Notes under the pieces: generated by a model
Databases searched by the model: none
Told to the model about the DNA's origin: nothing
What the model saw: the letters and a program-made list of their open reading frames with translations, nothing else
Program-made: the position numbers and the translations under genes
From: Xanthomonas chitinilytica
Lineage (GTDB): Bacteria > Pseudomonadota > Gammaproteobacteria > Xanthomonadales > Xanthomonadaceae
Length of the DNA: 64,000 nt
Assembly: GCF_026107455.2 (NCBI RefSeq)
Contig: NZ_JAPCHY010000007.1
Coordinates: 1 to 64,000 of the forward strand
Direction: 5' to 3'
Shown: positions 54,034 through 64,000 of the stretch, one piece after another
How positions within the stretch are numbered: position 1 is the stretch's first letter
How the letters are laid out: every line of letters begins with the position of its first letter

Positions 54034-56412
54034 ATGCAGTGGATCAACAACCTCAAACTGATGCCGAAGCTGATGCTCACCTTCGGTGTTGTCCTGTTCG
54101 TGATGCTGGTCCAGGGCATCGTCGCCTACCGTGGCCTGGGTTCGCTCAACGCCGTGACCACCGACCTGTCCCAGGTCCGGATGGAGAGCATGCTCACCGC
54201 CGGCGAACTGCGTGGCCTGGTCGGCGAGTACCGCAACGTGGCCTACCAGGGCCTGATCCGCGCCAGTGACGACGTCAAGGCCGACGCCAAGAAACAGTCG
54301 GTGGAACTGCGCGAGAAGATCGACACCGCGATCGCGGAATACCCCAAGCTGATCGACGACGCCCAGCAGCGCAAGCTGTTCGACGCCTTCGTCGCCGACT
54401 GGAAGGAGGCCCTGGTCTCCTACGACAGCGTGGTCGAACTGCAGGAACTGGACCTGCCCGACGACGCCATCGACACCTTCGTCGGCGAGACCCGTACCCT
54501 GCACCGCGAGGCCGCCAATTCGCTGGCCACCCTGATCGCCGACGACAACCGCCGCGCCCACGAGGCCGGCGATACCGCCGCCGCCACCTATTCCTCCTCC
54601 TCGCTGCTGATGCTCGTCGCGCTGCTGGTCGGCGCCGCCTCCGGGCTGGTGCTGGTGTGGCTGTTCGCCCGCTCGCTGGTCGGCAGCATGCGTGGCGCCG
54701 TGGCCACCGCCAACGAAGTGGCAAGCGGCAAGCTCGATGGCCACATCGACGTCTCCCGTGCCGACGAAGTGGGCGAGCTGCTGCGCGCCATGCAGCACAT
54801 GCAGCACGACCTGCGCGAACGGATCGAACGCGACGAGAAGATCGCGCAGGAAAACCTGCGCATCCGCACCGCGCTGGACTACTCCTCCACCGGCGTCTAC
54901 ATCACCGACCCCAAGCTGGACATCGTCTACGCCAACCGGGCCCTGCAGAACCTGCTGGGCGGCTACGCCGACGAAGTGGCCAAGAGCCTGCCGGAGTTCG
55001 ACCCGGCGACCCCGCTGGTCGGCAAGCCGGTGACCTATCTCGAGATCGGCGGCCAGGTGGACAATGCGCTGGTCGCCACCCTGGAGCGCGACGGCAACGT
55101 CCGCCGCGAACTGCAGCTGGGCGACGTCCAGGTGGCACAGAGCATCTCGATCATCCGCGACGCCGAAGGCGCCCCGGTCGGCAACGTCGTCGAATGGCGC
55201 GACCGCACCGCCGAAGCGCAGGTCGAGCAGGAAGTCGCCCGCGTGATCCGCTCCGCCGCCGCCGGCGACCTGTCCGAGCGCATCGATGCCGAGGGCAAGG
55301 AAGGCTTCTTCCTGCAGCTCGCGCAGCAGCTCAACAGCCTGCTGGATGCCAACGCCAGCAGCATCGAGCAGATCTCGGCCCTGCTGTCGGCGCTGTCGCA
55401 CGGCGACCTGACCGTACGCATGCACGGCGATTTCCAGGGCGTGTTCGCGCAGATGCGCGACGACGCCAACGCCACCGCCGAGCAGCTCACCGGCATCGTC
55501 AGCCGCATCAAGCAGTCCTCGGTATCGATCAACTCGGCCGCCGGCGAGATCGCTTCGGGCAACGCCGACCTGTCGCGCCGCACCGAGCAGCAGGCCGCCA
55601 ACCTGGAAGAGACCGCCGCCTCGATGGAGGAACTGACCTCCACCGTGCGCCAGAACGCCGAGTCCGCGCGCCAGGCCAACCAGCTGGCCATCGGCGCCGC
55701 TTCCGTCGCCTCGCAGGGCGGCGAAGTGGTCAGCCAGGTGGTCACCACCATGAGCACCATTGAGGCCTCGTCGAAGAAGATCGCCGACATCATCAGCGTC
55801 ATCGACGGCATCGCCTTCCAGACCAACATCCTGGCGCTCAACGCGGCGGTGGAAGCCGCCCGTGCCGGTGAGCAGGGCCGCGGCTTCGCCGTGGTCGCCT
55901 CGGAAGTACGCACCCTGGCCCAGCGCTCGGCCGGCGCCGCCAAGGAGATCAAGGGCCTGATCGACGACTCGGTCGGCAAGGTCTCCGACGGTTCGGCACT
56001 GGTCCGCAAGGCCGGCACCACGATGAGCGAGATCGTCAGCAGCGTGCAGCGGGTCACCGACATCATGGCCGAGATCTCGGCCGCCTCGCAGGAGCAGAGC
56101 GCCGGCATCGAGCAGGTCAACCAGACCATCACCCAGATGGACGAGACCACCCAGCAGAACGCCGCGCTGGTGGAGGAAGCCACCGCCGCCGCGCGCGCGA
56201 TGGAGGAACAGGCGGTGAACCTGGCCAACGAGGTCGCCGTGTTCCGCCTGGACGAAGACGCCGTCTCCGCCGACGCCGTGGCGCCACCGTCGCTGCAGGC
56301 CGCCCCACGGCCGATCGCGGTGGCCGCTGCCTCCCCGGCCGCCGCGCCGCGGGCCAAGGCGCCCCGCGCAGCCGCGGTGGAAGCGGCCGATTCGGACTGG
56401 CAGGAATTCTGA
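54034..56412 (+). CDS. Methyl-accepting chemotaxis protein 5 (four-helix bundle plus PAS)
   Basis: A 792-residue receptor. TM1 is at about 12-32, the TarH-type four-helix-bundle sensor at 33-187 and TM2 at about 189-211. HAMP follows, then a PAS domain at about 280-395 ([20 protein letters not shown]), HAMP-like modules, the signalling hairpin and the tail DSDWQEF. Its signalling half differs more from the others, for instance [20 protein letters not shown] where they have [11 protein letters not shown] 54034 has GGAGAT about 10 bases before it. It is probably co-transcribed with the OB-fold gene. Confidence 0.95.
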   Translation: MQWINNLKLMPKLMLTFGVVLFVMLVQGIVAYRGLGSLNAVTTDLSQVRMESMLTAGELRGLVGEYRNVAYQGLIRASDDVKADAKKQSVELREKIDTAIAEYPKLIDDAQQRKLFDAFVADWKEALVSYDSVVELQELDLPDDAIDTFVGETRTLHREAANSLATLIADDNRRAHEAGDTAAATYSSSSLLMLVALLVGAASGLVLVWLFARSLVGSMRGAVATANEVASGKLDGHIDVSRADEVGELLRAMQHMQHDLRERIERDEKIAQENLRIRTALDYSSTGVYITDPKLDIVYANRALQNLLGGYADEVAKSLPEFDPATPLVGKPVTYLEIGGQVDNALVATLERDGNVRRELQLGDVQVAQSISIIRDAEGAPVGNVVEWRDRTAEAQVEQEVARVIRSAAAGDLSERIDAEGKEGFFLQLAQQLNSLLDANASSIEQISALLSALSHGDLTVRMHGDFQGVFAQMRDDANATAEQLTGIVSRIKQSSVSINSAAGEIASGNADLSRRTEQQAANLEETAASMEELTSTVRQNAESARQANQLAIGAASVASQGGEVVSQVVTTMSTIEASSKKIADIISVIDGIAFQTNILALNAAVEAARAGEQGRGFAVVASEVRTLAQRSAGAAKEIKGLIDDSVGKVSDGSALVRKAGTTMSEIVSSVQRVTDIMAEISAASQEQSAGIEQVNQTITQMDETTQQNAALVEEATAAARAMEEQAVNLANEVAVFRLDEDAVSADAVAPPSLQAAPRPIAVAAASPAAAPRAKAPRAAAVEAADSDWQEF

Positions 56413-56442
56413 GCCCGTCCCTTCGCCGTCCGTGACGATCGG

Positions 56443-56471
56443 GCCCCGGTGCGCTGCACCGGGGCTTTTTC
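56443..56471 (+). terminator. Rho-independent terminator after MCP5
   Basis: Perfect 10-bp stem GCCCCGGTGC / GCACCGGGGC with a 3-base loop and five Ts. Confidence 0.93.
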
Positions 56472-56487
56472 GTATCCCGGCATCGCC

Positions 56488-56550
56488 ACGGACGTCGCTC
56501 CCGCAAGGGTTTCCCGGCGCGGGCGGCCGCGACGTCGGTCGCGGGCTTCC
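56488..56550. repeat. Degenerate REP pair
   Basis: GACGTCGCTCCCGCAAGG and, inverted, GCGGGCGGCCGCGACGTC-GGTCGC resemble the REP units at 132-180 and 17915-17977 with several changes. It sits between a terminator and a promoter, the usual place for REPs. Confidence 0.6.
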
Positions 56551-56634
56551 CGAACCCCTCCCGCGGATCGGCAAAGCCCTTTTCCTGCGGCCCGCCAGCA
56601 GGGATGCCCGGCTGCCAGGTTTTGCAACCGGCCC

Positions 56635-56661
56635 TCAACCTGGCGCCGATACCGCCGATAA
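56635..56661 (+). promoter_or_regulatory. FliA (sigma-28) promoter of MCP6
   Basis: TCAA (56635-56638), 15 bases, GCCGATAA (56654-56661). The -10 is perfect. A second GCCGATAC overlaps the spacer. With the terminator and REP it accounts for the 329-base gap. The promoter probably also drives cheR-cheD-cheB. Confidence 0.8.
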
Positions 56662-56741
56662 CGAAGGAGACCCCCCTCTGGGCGGGCAGCCCCCGGCCGT
56701 CTGGCAGCCGCGCTGCGCCGTCCTTCTCCTAGAGCTATCCG

Positions 56742-58892
56742 ATGAAAATATCCCAGGCCTGGTCCCGCTACATCTCCAACATATCGGTCAGGCGCAAGCT
56801 GAACCTGCTTACCGGATTGATCGCCGCCGGCGTGATCCTGCTGTCCATCTGCGCCGCGCGCATGCAGTACCTGGACCTGAGGGACACCCGCGAGGCAGCG
56901 CTGAAGATCCAGGTGGAGCTCACCTACGGCATCCTCGACCACTACAGGCGCCTGATCGACTCGGGCGAACTTGGCGAAGAGGCCGCCAAGGAAGCCGCAC
57001 TGATGGCGCTGGAAACCATGCGCGCCGACAACGACATCCACTACTACACCGTGTACGACACCGGCCACGTTCTGCTGATGCATCCGTTCCGCAAGGACCT
57101 GGTCGGCAAGAACGTCAAGGACTACCGTACCGACGACGGCGTGCAGGTCTACTTCGAACAGGTCAACGCCGCGCGCAACGGCGGTGGCTTCGTCTCTTTC
57201 CGCTGGGCCAAGCCCGGCGAGGACGGCACCGTGGAGAAGGCCACCTATGCCGGCCTGTACCAGCCGTGGAACTGGGTCGTCACCACCGGCGTGTACATGG
57301 ACGAAGTGCAGCAGCAGGCGCTGGTGTTCACCGGGGTGATGACGGCCACCGGCGGTGTGCTGGTCCTGATCGTGTTCGTGCTGAGCTGGACCATCGGCAA
57401 CCGCATCGCGGTACCGCTGCGCCGCGCCACCGCCGTGGCCGATGCCATCGCCAATGGCCGCCTCGACAACGAGATCGGCGCCCAGCCGCAGGATGAACCC
57501 GGACGCCTGCTGGAGAGCATGCGCGGCATGCAGACGCGGCTGCAGTCGGTGATCGCCGCCCAGGGCGGAATGGCCCGCCAGCACGACGCCGGCGCGTTGA
57601 GCTACCGCATCGACGACAGCGCCTTCCCCGGCGACTACGGCCGCATGGTGCGCGAGACCAACGATCTGGTCGGCTCGCATGTGCAGGTGCAGAACCGCCT
57701 GATCGAGGTGATGAAGCACTACGCCGTCGGCGACCTGTCGGTGGACATGGACCGCCTGCCCGGCGAGAAGGCCGCCATCACCGAGGCCATGGACGCCACC
57801 AAGGCCAACCTCTCGGCCATCAATGCCGAGATCAAGCGCCTGGCCGGCGCCGCCGCCGCCGGCGACTTCAGCCAGCGTGGCGATCTGGACCGCTACCAGC
57901 ACGACTTCCGCGACATGGTCGCCGGCCTCAACCGGCTGATGGAGACCACCGACGGCAACCTGGCCGAAGTCTCCGCCCTGCTGCAGGCCATCGCCCGCGG
58001 CGACCTCACCGTACGCATGGACGGCGACTTCCACGGCGTGTTCGCACGCATGCGCGACGACGCCAATGCCACCGTCGCCCAGCTCACCTCCATCGTCGGC
58101 CGCATCCAGGCCGCCGCTTCCAGCATCAACCTGGCCGCCTCCGAGATCGCCACCGGCAATACCGACCTGTCGCGCCGCACCGAGCAGCAGGCCGCCAACC
58201 TGGAAGAGACCGCCGCCTCGATGGAGGAACTCACCTCCACCGTGCGCCAGAACGCCGAACACGCCCGCCAGGCCAACCAGCTGGCCATCGGTGCGCATGG
58301 CGTCGCCTCGCAGGGCGGCGAAGTCGTCGGCCAGGTGGTCACCACCATGAGCGCCATCGAGGCCTCGTCGAAGAAGATCGCCGACATCATCAGCGTCATC
58401 GACGGCATCGCCTTCCAGACCAACATCCTGGCCTTGAATGCCGCGGTGGAAGCCGCGCGGGCCGGCGAGCAGGGCCGCGGTTTCGCTGTGGTCGCCAGCG
58501 AGGTGCGCACCCTGGCCCAGCGCTCGGCCGGCGCCGCCAAGGAGATCAAGGAGCTGATCGAGGACTCGGTCGGCAAGGTCGGCGAAGGCTCGCAACTGGT
58601 GCACCAGGCCGGTACCACCATGGGCGAGATCGTGTCCTCGGTGCAGCGGGTCACCGACATCATGGCCGAAATCAGCGCGGCGTCGCAGGAACAGAGCGCC
58701 GGCATCGAGCAGGTCAACCAGACCGTCACCCAGATGGACGAGACCACCCAGCAGAACGCCGCGCTGGTCGAGGAAGCCACCGCCGCCGCGCGCGCGATGG
58801 AGGAACAGGCCAATCACCTGGCCGAGGCTGTGGCCGTGTTCCGGATCGAAGCCGAACAACCATCCAGCCGCCGCCTGTACGCCGTGCACTGA
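56742..58892 (+). CDS. Methyl-accepting chemotaxis protein 6 (single Cache, no tether)
   Basis: A 716-residue receptor. TM1 is at about 22-42. The sCache_2-type sensor at 43-190 includes [31 protein letters not shown] and [15 protein letters not shown]2 is at about 194-218, then HAMP and HAMP-like modules and the signalling hairpin. It ends [10 protein letters not shown], without the WQEF tether found on the other five. Its HAMP-like half matches MCP2 while the hairpin carries MCP3-type variants, a mosaic pattern. cheR begins 20 bases downstream. Confidence 0.95.
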   Translation: MKISQAWSRYISNISVRRKLNLLTGLIAAGVILLSICAARMQYLDLRDTREAALKIQVELTYGILDHYRRLIDSGELGEEAAKEAALMALETMRADNDIHYYTVYDTGHVLLMHPFRKDLVGKNVKDYRTDDGVQVYFEQVNAARNGGGFVSFRWAKPGEDGTVEKATYAGLYQPWNWVVTTGVYMDEVQQQALVFTGVMTATGGVLVLIVFVLSWTIGNRIAVPLRRATAVADAIANGRLDNEIGAQPQDEPGRLLESMRGMQTRLQSVIAAQGGMARQHDAGALSYRIDDSAFPGDYGRMVRETNDLVGSHVQVQNRLIEVMKHYAVGDLSVDMDRLPGEKAAITEAMDATKANLSAINAEIKRLAGAAAAGDFSQRGDLDRYQHDFRDMVAGLNRLMETTDGNLAEVSALLQAIARGDLTVRMDGDFHGVFARMRDDANATVAQLTSIVGRIQAAASSINLAASEIATGNTDLSRRTEQQAANLEETAASMEELTSTVRQNAEHARQANQLAIGAHGVASQGGEVVGQVVTTMSAIEASSKKIADIISVIDGIAFQTNILALNAAVEAARAGEQGRGFAVVASEVRTLAQRSAGAAKEIKELIEDSVGKVGEGSQLVHQAGTTMGEIVSSVQRVTDIMAEISAASQEQSAGIEQVNQTVTQMDETTQQNAALVEEATAAARAMEEQANHLAEAVAVFRIEAEQPSSRRLYAVH
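57789..58550 (+). repeat. Shared MCP block, copy in MCP6
   Basis: Matches 45031-45792 of MCP2 with few changes. It carries the TTGAAT variant shared with MCP3 near 58435. Similarity drops at 58551. Confidence 0.88.
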
Positions 58893-58912
58893 CGCCAGAG
58901 AGCCCTTCAGCC

Positions 58913-59773
58913 ATGACCCTCACCGCCTCCAGCCCCCCGTCCAGCGGCCATCGCGATTTCGAGTTCAGCGACCGCGACTTCCGTCGCGTCTGCGAACTGA
59001 TCCACCAGCGGGCCGGCATCGCGCTGGCCCCGGCCAAGCGCGACATGGTCTACGGGCGGCTGTCGCGGCGGTTGCGCGCCCTGGGGCTGCGCTCGTTCCA
59101 GGACTACCTGGACCGGCTGGAAGGCGAAGGCGGCGATGAATGGCAGGCCTTCACCAACGCGCTGACCACCAACCTGACCTCGTTCTTCCGCGAACCGCAC
59201 CACTTCGAGAAGCTGCGCGAGGAACTGCAGGCACGCGCCCACCGCGCGCCGTTGCAGATCTGGTCGTGCGCCGCCTCCACCGGCGAGGAACCGTACTCGC
59301 TGGCGATCACCGCCTGCGAGACCTTCGGCACGCTGACCCCGCCGGTGCGCATCCTCGCCACCGACGTCGACACCCAGGTGCTGGCCACCGCCTCGCAGGG
59401 CGTGTATCCGGTCGAGCGCATCGCCAGCCTCGATCCGGCGATCAAGCGGCGCTATTTCCAGCGCGGCACCGGTCCCAACGAGGGCAAGTGCCGGGTGGCG
59501 CCGGCGTTGCGCCAGCTGATCGAGTTCCGCCCGCTGAACCTGCTGGCCCCGCGCTACGACGTCGGCGGTCCGTACGACGCCCTGTTCTGCCGCAACGTGA
59601 TGATCTACTTCGACAAGCCCACCCAGCGCGCCATCCTTTCGCGGCTGGTGCAGCACATGGGCGACGACGGCCTGCTCTACACCGGCCATTCGGAGAACTA
59701 CCTGCACGCCGCCGACCTGATCCAGCCGTGCGGCCGCACCCTCTATCGCCGGGTGCGCGGAGCGGGCGCATGA
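58913..59773 (+). CDS. cheR: Chemoreceptor methyltransferase CheR
   Basis: CheR methylates receptor glutamates using S-adenosylmethionine. The 286-residue protein has the helical N-domain ([20 protein letters not shown], then [15 protein letters not shown]). The SAM-binding domain follows with [15 protein letters not shown], the [10 protein letters not shown] segment and [14 protein letters not shown]. Tether-binding CheR proteins dock on C-terminal xWxxF peptides, which five receptors here carry. It overlaps cheD by 4 bases. Confidence 0.97.
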   Translation: MTLTASSPPSSGHRDFEFSDRDFRRVCELIHQRAGIALAPAKRDMVYGRLSRRLRALGLRSFQDYLDRLEGEGGDEWQAFTNALTTNLTSFFREPHHFEKLREELQARAHRAPLQIWSCAASTGEEPYSLAITACETFGTLTPPVRILATDVDTQVLATASQGVYPVERIASLDPAIKRRYFQRGTGPNEGKCRVAPALRQLIEFRPLNLLAPRYDVGGPYDALFCRNVMIYFDKPTQRAILSRLVQHMGDDGLLYTGHSENYLHAADLIQPCGRTLYRRVRGAGA

Positions 59774-60369
59774 GCGTTGCCGCCACCGCACTCGACGACG
59801 TGATGCGCTATCGCGACAGTCGCTTCCAGACCATCGCCGCCAAGCTGCTGCCCACCCAGTACCTGGTGGTCGACGACGACACCGCGCTGACCACCACGCT
59901 GGGCTCGTGCGTAGCCGCCTGCATCCGCGACCCGGTGCTCAAGATCGGAGGCATGAACCACTTCCTGCTGCCCGAGGGCAACGTCGGCGACGGCGCCCCG
60001 GCGCGCTACGGCAGCTACGCGATGGAGCTGCTGATCAACGACATGCTCAAGCGCGGCGCCCACCGCAAGCGGCTGGAAGCCAAGGTATTCGGCGGCGCCA
60101 ACGTGCTCAAGGGCTTCACCAGCAATCCGGTCGGCACCCGCAACGCCGAGTTCGTGCGCCAGTACCTGCAGGCCGAGCACATCCCGATCATCGCCGAGGA
60201 CCTGTGCGGCATCCATCCGCGCAAGGTCTGGTTCTTCCCGGAGACCGGCCGCGTGGTGGTGCAGCGCCTGCCGCATGCGCACGAGGCCGAAGTGGCCGCC
60301 GCCGAATCGGCGGTGCGTGCCCGCCTGTCCAAGGCCCCGGTCACCGGCGGCGTGGAGCTGTTCGAATGA
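59770..60369 (+). CDS. cheD: Chemoreceptor glutamine deamidase CheD
   Basis: CheD deamidates receptor glutamines. The 199-residue protein has the catalytic Cys in [12 protein letters not shown] and His in GGMNHFLLP, with the following conserved [18 protein letters not shown] and [13 protein letters not shown] 59770 overlaps the cheR stop. The frame is open upstream only through cheR. It overlaps cheB by 4 bases. No cheC is present. Confidence 0.96.
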   Translation: MSVAATALDDVMRYRDSRFQTIAAKLLPTQYLVVDDDTALTTTLGSCVAACIRDPVLKIGGMNHFLLPEGNVGDGAPARYGSYAMELLINDMLKRGAHRKRLEAKVFGGANVLKGFTSNPVGTRNAEFVRQYLQAEHIPIIAEDLCGIHPRKVWFFPETGRVVVQRLPHAHEAEVAAAESAVRARLSKAPVTGGVELFE

Positions 60370-61439
60370 ACACGGACAGCCCCTGCCGCGTCCTGATCGT
60401 CGACGACTCGGCCGTGGTGCGGCAGATCCTCAGCGAGATCCTGGCGCGCGATCCCGGCATCGAGGTGGTCGGCTCGGCCTCCGATCCGTTGCTGGCGCGC
60501 GAGAAGATCAAGCGCCTGAACCCGGACGTCATCACCCTGGACGTGGAAATGCCGCGGATGGACGGCCTGGCCTTCCTCGAGAACCTGATGCGGCTGCACC
60601 CGATCCCGGTGGTGATGGTGTCCTCGCTGACCGAGCGCGGCGCCGACACCACGCTGCAGGCGCTGTCGCTGGGCGCGGTCGACTTCGTCGCCAAGCCCAA
60701 GCTCGACATCGCGCGCGGCCTGCAGGAATACGCCGACGAGATCACCGCCAAGGTCAAGATGGCCGCCCGCTCGCGGGTGCGCGCGCTCGCCCGCCCTCCC
60801 ACCGTCAAGCGCACCCTGGAGCCGCTCGCCAGCGGCAGCGCAAGCTCGCTGAAGTTCCGCACCACCGACCGCCTGATCGCCATCGGCGCATCCGCCGGCG
60901 GCACCGAGGCGCTGCGGGTGGTGCTCGAAGGCATGCCGGCCGACGCCCCGGCGGTGGTGATGACCCAGCACCTGCCGGCAGGTTTCAGCAGCGCCTTCGC
61001 CGAACGCCTGGACCGGCATTCGGCCATGGCGGTGCGCGAAGCCAGCGACGGCGAGGCGATCCTCCCCGGCCACGCCTACCTGCCACCGGGCGGCCGCCAC
61101 CTGCGGGTGATCCGCGACGGCGCCCGCTGGCGCTGCCGGATCGACGATGGTCCGCCGGTCAACCTGCACAAGCCGGCGGTGGACGTGCTGTTCCGCTCGG
61201 TGGCGATCAGTGCCGGCGCCAATGCCATCGGCGTGATCCTCACCGGCATGGGCGACGATGGCGCCCGCGGCCTGCTGGAAATGCTGCAGGCCGGCGCGCC
61301 GACGATGGTGCAGGACGAGGCCAGCAGCGTAGTCTGGGGCATGCCCGGCGCCGCCTTCAAACTCGGCGCGGCCCAGGAAGTGCTGCCGCTGGATCGTATC
61401 GCCCCACGCCTCATCGCCCTCTCCCAACAGACCAGGTAG
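60366..61439 (+). CDS. cheB: Chemotaxis methylesterase CheB
   Basis: CheB removes receptor methyl groups when phosphorylated by CheA. The 357-residue protein has a receiver domain with D13-D14 and phosphoacceptor D59 ([13 protein letters not shown]). After a linker (about 135-170) comes the methylesterase domain with Ser in [10 protein letters not shown], His in TQHLPAGFS and Asp in LTGMGDDGA. It is the only cheB in the window and would serve both sets if the first needs one. The next gene starts 3 bases later. Confidence 0.97.
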   Translation: MNTDSPCRVLIVDDSAVVRQILSEILARDPGIEVVGSASDPLLAREKIKRLNPDVITLDVEMPRMDGLAFLENLMRLHPIPVVMVSSLTERGADTTLQALSLGAVDFVAKPKLDIARGLQEYADEITAKVKMAARSRVRALARPPTVKRTLEPLASGSASSLKFRTTDRLIAIGASAGGTEALRVVLEGMPADAPAVVMTQHLPAGFSSAFAERLDRHSAMAVREASDGEAILPGHAYLPPGGRHLRVIRDGARWRCRIDDGPPVNLHKPAVDVLFRSVAISAGANAIGVILTGMGDDGARGLLEMLQAGAPTMVQDEASSVVWGMPGAAFKLGAAQEVLPLDRIAPRLIALSQQTR

Positions 61440-61442
61440 ACG

Positions 61443-64000
61443 ATGGCCAACGCCCCCGCTGGAAGACCGCATGGCACCGACGATGCAGCGCCCGGTCACG
61501 ATCCGGTCGCGGCGGCGCCCCTGTTCGGCGATGCGCCGCAGGACGGCGAACTGCTGCTGCGCGGCTTGCGCCAGGCAGCCGACGGCATGGTCGTGGTGGA
61601 CGATCAGGGCCGCGTGCTGCTCTACAACCCCGCCGCCGAAGCGCTTTGCGGAGTGCCCTGCGAGCAGGTGCTCGGGCAGCCGCTGGACGTGCTGCTGCCA
61701 CCGGGCAGCGGCGACAGCCTGGTCGCGCGCCTGAAGAGCCGCCGGGGCAAACCCCGCTCGTCCGGCCCCTGCCTGCTGGCGCACAGCGTCGACGGCGTTT
61801 CGCGCATGCTGTCCGTGACCCTGTCGAGCGTAAGGCAGGGCCGTCGCCGGCTGCACATCGCCCTGCTCCGCGACGCCAGCAGCCAACCGCAGCACGAGAA
61901 GCAGGCACGGCAGCTGTCGCAGGCGCTGGACTGCAGCGAGAACGCGATCGTCATCTGCGACCGCCACACCCGGATCCAGTACGCCAGCGCCGCCTTCACC
62001 CGCCTGTTCGGCTATCCGGCCGAGGCCGCGCTGAACCGCCGCCCGCGCGACTTGCTCAGCGGTCCGTACACCGATGTCGCCACCCTCAGGCAACTCGAAG
62101 AACACCGCCGCGCCGGCCAGCCTTACCAGACCGACGTGCTGGTCTACCGCAGCGACGGCACCCCGCTGTGGATCTACACCGCCTGCACCCCCGTGCCCGA
62201 CGCGAACGGCGAGTTCAACAGTTTCGTCATCGTCTTCAGCGACGTCACCCAGGCCAAGACCAACCGGATACTGCACGACAAGGTGCTCGACGCGCTGGTG
62301 CGCGAACAGCCGCTGCGCGAATCGATGGCGCTGATCTGCCAGGAGGTGGAACGGGTGGCGCCGGACCTGCTCGCCTCGGTGATCTGCATCGACCAGGAGC
62401 AGCGGATGCGGCCGCTGGCCGCCCCCAGCGTGCCGCCCGCCTTCAGCGAGCTCATCAACGGCGTGACCATCGGGCCGAACGTCGGCGCCTGCGGCACCGC
62501 GGCGTGGCGCGGACGGTCGGTGGTGGTGGCCGACATCGCCAACGACCCGCTGTTCGCCGGCTTCCGCGACCAGGCGCTGTCCCAGGGTCTGCGTGCCTGC
62601 TGGTCCAATCCGATCAAGTCCAGCACCAACCAGGTGCTGGGCACGCTGGCGTTCTACTATCGCGAGCCGCGCCTGCCCGCGCCCTGGCATGCGCAGCTGG
62701 CCGAACTGTGCGTGCACCTGTGCGCGCTGGCGCTGGAACGCGAGCAGACCAAGGCCCGCGTGCACCAGCTGGCGTTCTACGATTCGCTGACCGGCCTGCC
62801 CAACCGCATGATGTTCAACGCCCGCGCCGAGCAGGCGCTGGCCACCGCCGAACACAACGGCGAACCGGTCGCGGTGCTGTTCGTCGACCTCGACCGCTTC
62901 AAGCGCATCAACGAGACCCAGGGCCATGCCGCCGGCGACGGCCTGCTGCGCGACATCGCCCGTCGCCTGGGCGAAACCGCCGGCAGCGGCGCGCTGGTCG
63001 GCCGCCAGGCCGGCGACGAGTTCGTGCTGCTGCTGCCGCAGTGCGGCGCCGAGCAGGCCGCCGGCGTGTCCGAGCGGCTGCTGGGCGCGCTGGCCGAATC
63101 GCTGGTGGTCGGCCACATGACCGTGCACACCAGCGCCAGCATCGGCGTGGCGATGTTTCCCGACGACGGCCTCGACATCGACACCCTGCTGCGGCACGCG
63201 GACCTGGCGATGTTCCGCGCCAAGGACGAAGGCGGCGGCAGCTTCCGCTTCTTCAGCCCGGACATGAACCGGCTGGCGCAGGAACGGATCGCGATGGAGA
63301 CCGCGCTGCGCGAGGCGCTGCGCCGCGACCAGCTGCACCTGCACTACCAGCCGCAGCTGTGCAGCCGCACCCAGCAGCTGTACGGCGTGGAAGCGCTGCT
63401 GCGCTGGGAGCACCCGCAGCTGGGACCGATATCGCCGGCGCGGTTCGTGCCGATGGCCGAGGAATGCGGCCTGGTCGAGGAGATGGGCAACTGGGTATTG
63501 CGGCAGGCCTGCCGGCAGATGGCCGACTGGCGCCGGCGCGGCGTCGCGGTGCCGCGGGTCTCGGTCAACCTGTCGGCCAGCAGTTTCGACAGCGCCACCC
63601 TGCCCGCCCAGCTGCAGCAGCTGCTGGCCGACCACCGGCTGCAGCCGCAGGACCTGGTGCTGGAGATCACCGAGAGCGTGATGCTGTCGCCGCAGGCGCG
63701 GGTGCTGCACAACCTGGACGCGATCCAGAAGCTGGGCATCGACCTGTCGCTGGACGATTTCGGCACCGGCTATTCCAGCCTGAGCCACCTGCACCGCCTG
63801 CCGATCAACGAGCTGAAGCTGGACATGAGCTTCGTGCGCGACATCGAGCACAGCGAGACTGCGCGCACGCTGATCACCTCGGTGCTGCGCATCGGCGAAA
63901 ACCTGCGCAAGCACGTGGTGGCCGAAGGCGTGGAGACCGAGATCCAGCGCCGCTTCCTCGCCGACGAGGGCTGCGAAGTGCTGCAGGGCTACCTGTTCTC
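61443..64000 (+). CDS. PAS-PAS-GAF-GGDEF-EAL c-di-GMP enzyme (3' end outside window)
   Basis: A large cytoplasmic signalling protein, 852 codons seen and still open at the edge. PAS domains lie at about 35-145 and 155-275, and a GAF domain at about 285-440 (NVGACGTAAWRGRSVVVADI, LRACWSNPIKS). The GGDEF domain at about 450-605 has AGDEF at the active site. The EAL domain follows (GVEALLRWEHP, SVNLSASSFD, LEITES, DDFGTGYSS, AEGVETE), with its catalytic residues intact as far as visible. Hydrolysis of c-di-GMP is therefore likely. Synthesis is uncertain because of the Ala in AGDEF. It follows cheB by 3 bases and is likely co-expressed. Confidence 0.92.
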   Translation, partial: MANAPAGRPHGTDDAAPGHDPVAAAPLFGDAPQDGELLLRGLRQAADGMVVVDDQGRVLLYNPAAEALCGVPCEQVLGQPLDVLLPPGSGDSLVARLKSRRGKPRSSGPCLLAHSVDGVSRMLSVTLSSVRQGRRRLHIALLRDASSQPQHEKQARQLSQALDCSENAIVICDRHTRIQYASAAFTRLFGYPAEAALNRRPRDLLSGPYTDVATLRQLEEHRRAGQPYQTDVLVYRSDGTPLWIYTACTPVPDANGEFNSFVIVFSDVTQAKTNRILHDKVLDALVREQPLRESMALICQEVERVAPDLLASVICIDQEQRMRPLAAPSVPPAFSELINGVTIGPNVGACGTAAWRGRSVVVADIANDPLFAGFRDQALSQGLRACWSNPIKSSTNQVLGTLAFYYREPRLPAPWHAQLAELCVHLCALALEREQTKARVHQLAFYDSLTGLPNRMMFNARAEQALATAEHNGEPVAVLFVDLDRFKRINETQGHAAGDGLLRDIARRLGETAGSGALVGRQAGDEFVLLLPQCGAEQAAGVSERLLGALAESLVVGHMTVHTSASIGVAMFPDDGLDIDTLLRHADLAMFRAKDEGGGSFRFFSPDMNRLAQERIAMETALREALRRDQLHLHYQPQLCSRTQQLYGVEALLRWEHPQLGPISPARFVPMAEECGLVEEMGNWVLRQACRQMADWRRRGVAVPRVSVNLSASSFDSATLPAQLQQLLADHRLQPQDLVLEITESVMLSPQARVLHNLDAIQKLGIDLSLDDFGTGYSSLSHLHRLPINELKLDMSFVRDIEHSETARTLITSVLRIGENLRKHVVAEGVETEIQRRFLADEGCEVLQGYLF

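Noticed and set aside
60015..63914. 1299-codon minus-strand open frame opposite cheD-cheB and the GGDEF-EAL gene
   Set aside because: A shadow of the plus-strand genes. Its composition is dominated by Gln, His, Ala and Arg, with no recognisable domain.

Overview
The window is GC-rich, gene-dense DNA carrying most of a flagellar gene cluster followed by the chemotaxis genes. The order rpoN - vemR - fleQ, the motC/motD-parC-parP block, and short palindromic repeats that begin with GTAG all point to the Xanthomonadaceae (Xanthomonas, Stenotrophomonas, Pseudoxanthomonas, Luteimonas and relatives). The genus cannot be fixed from the sequence alone.

Layout. Bases 1-3212 hold the end of flagellin (fliC), the cap gene fliD, the chaperone fliS, a small FliT-like protein and an atypical PilZ (tPilZ) protein. 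Bases 3304-7491 are the control block: a NarL-type response regulator, sigma-54 (rpoN), the single-domain regulator vemR and the master activator fleQ. Bases 7922-17783 carry the basal body and export genes fliE-F-G-H-I-J-K and fliL-M-N-O-P. A perfect 31+31 bp palindrome and a secreted S15-type hydrolase on the minus strand (18198-20537) then split fliP from fliQ. Bases 20756-28845 are fliQ, fliR, flhB, flhA, flhF, flhG and fliA. Bases 28861-35323 hold a first chemotaxis set (cheY, cheZ, cheA), the stator genes motC/motD and the polar array-positioning pair parC/parP. A two-gene minus-strand islet with an Imm11-type immunity gene (35575-36492) separates it from a second chemotaxis set: STAS, cheY, cheA, an OprO/P-like porin, four chemoreceptors, a YcgR-type PilZ protein, cheW, a secreted OB-fold-like protein, two more chemoreceptors, cheR, cheD, cheB and a PAS-GAF-GGDEF-EAL protein that runs off the end.

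Regulation can be read directly. Four sigma-54 (-24/-12) promoters precede fliE, fliL, fliQ and flhB. They fit control by the RpoN and FleQ encoded in the window. Eleven FliA-type (sigma-28) promoters of the form TAAA-N15-GCCGATAA, from perfect to degenerate, precede late genes: fliD, fliS, motC, the STAS-cheY-cheA operon, the OB-fold gene, the YcgR and cheW genes and five of the six receptors directly (the sixth, MCP5, lies behind the OB-fold gene). The -10 boxes are strong, and the window encodes FliA itself, so it contains both the regulators and much of their regulon.

The most interesting features are: two FliM-like CheY-binding motifs repeated in the first CheA; six tandem receptors whose signalling halves are nearly identical and mosaic, which suggests gene conversion; a C-terminal WQEF or WREF tether on five of the six receptors; the orphan Imm11 islet; the hydrolase insertion in the export operon; and two promoters placed so close to start codons that leaderless mRNAs are expected.
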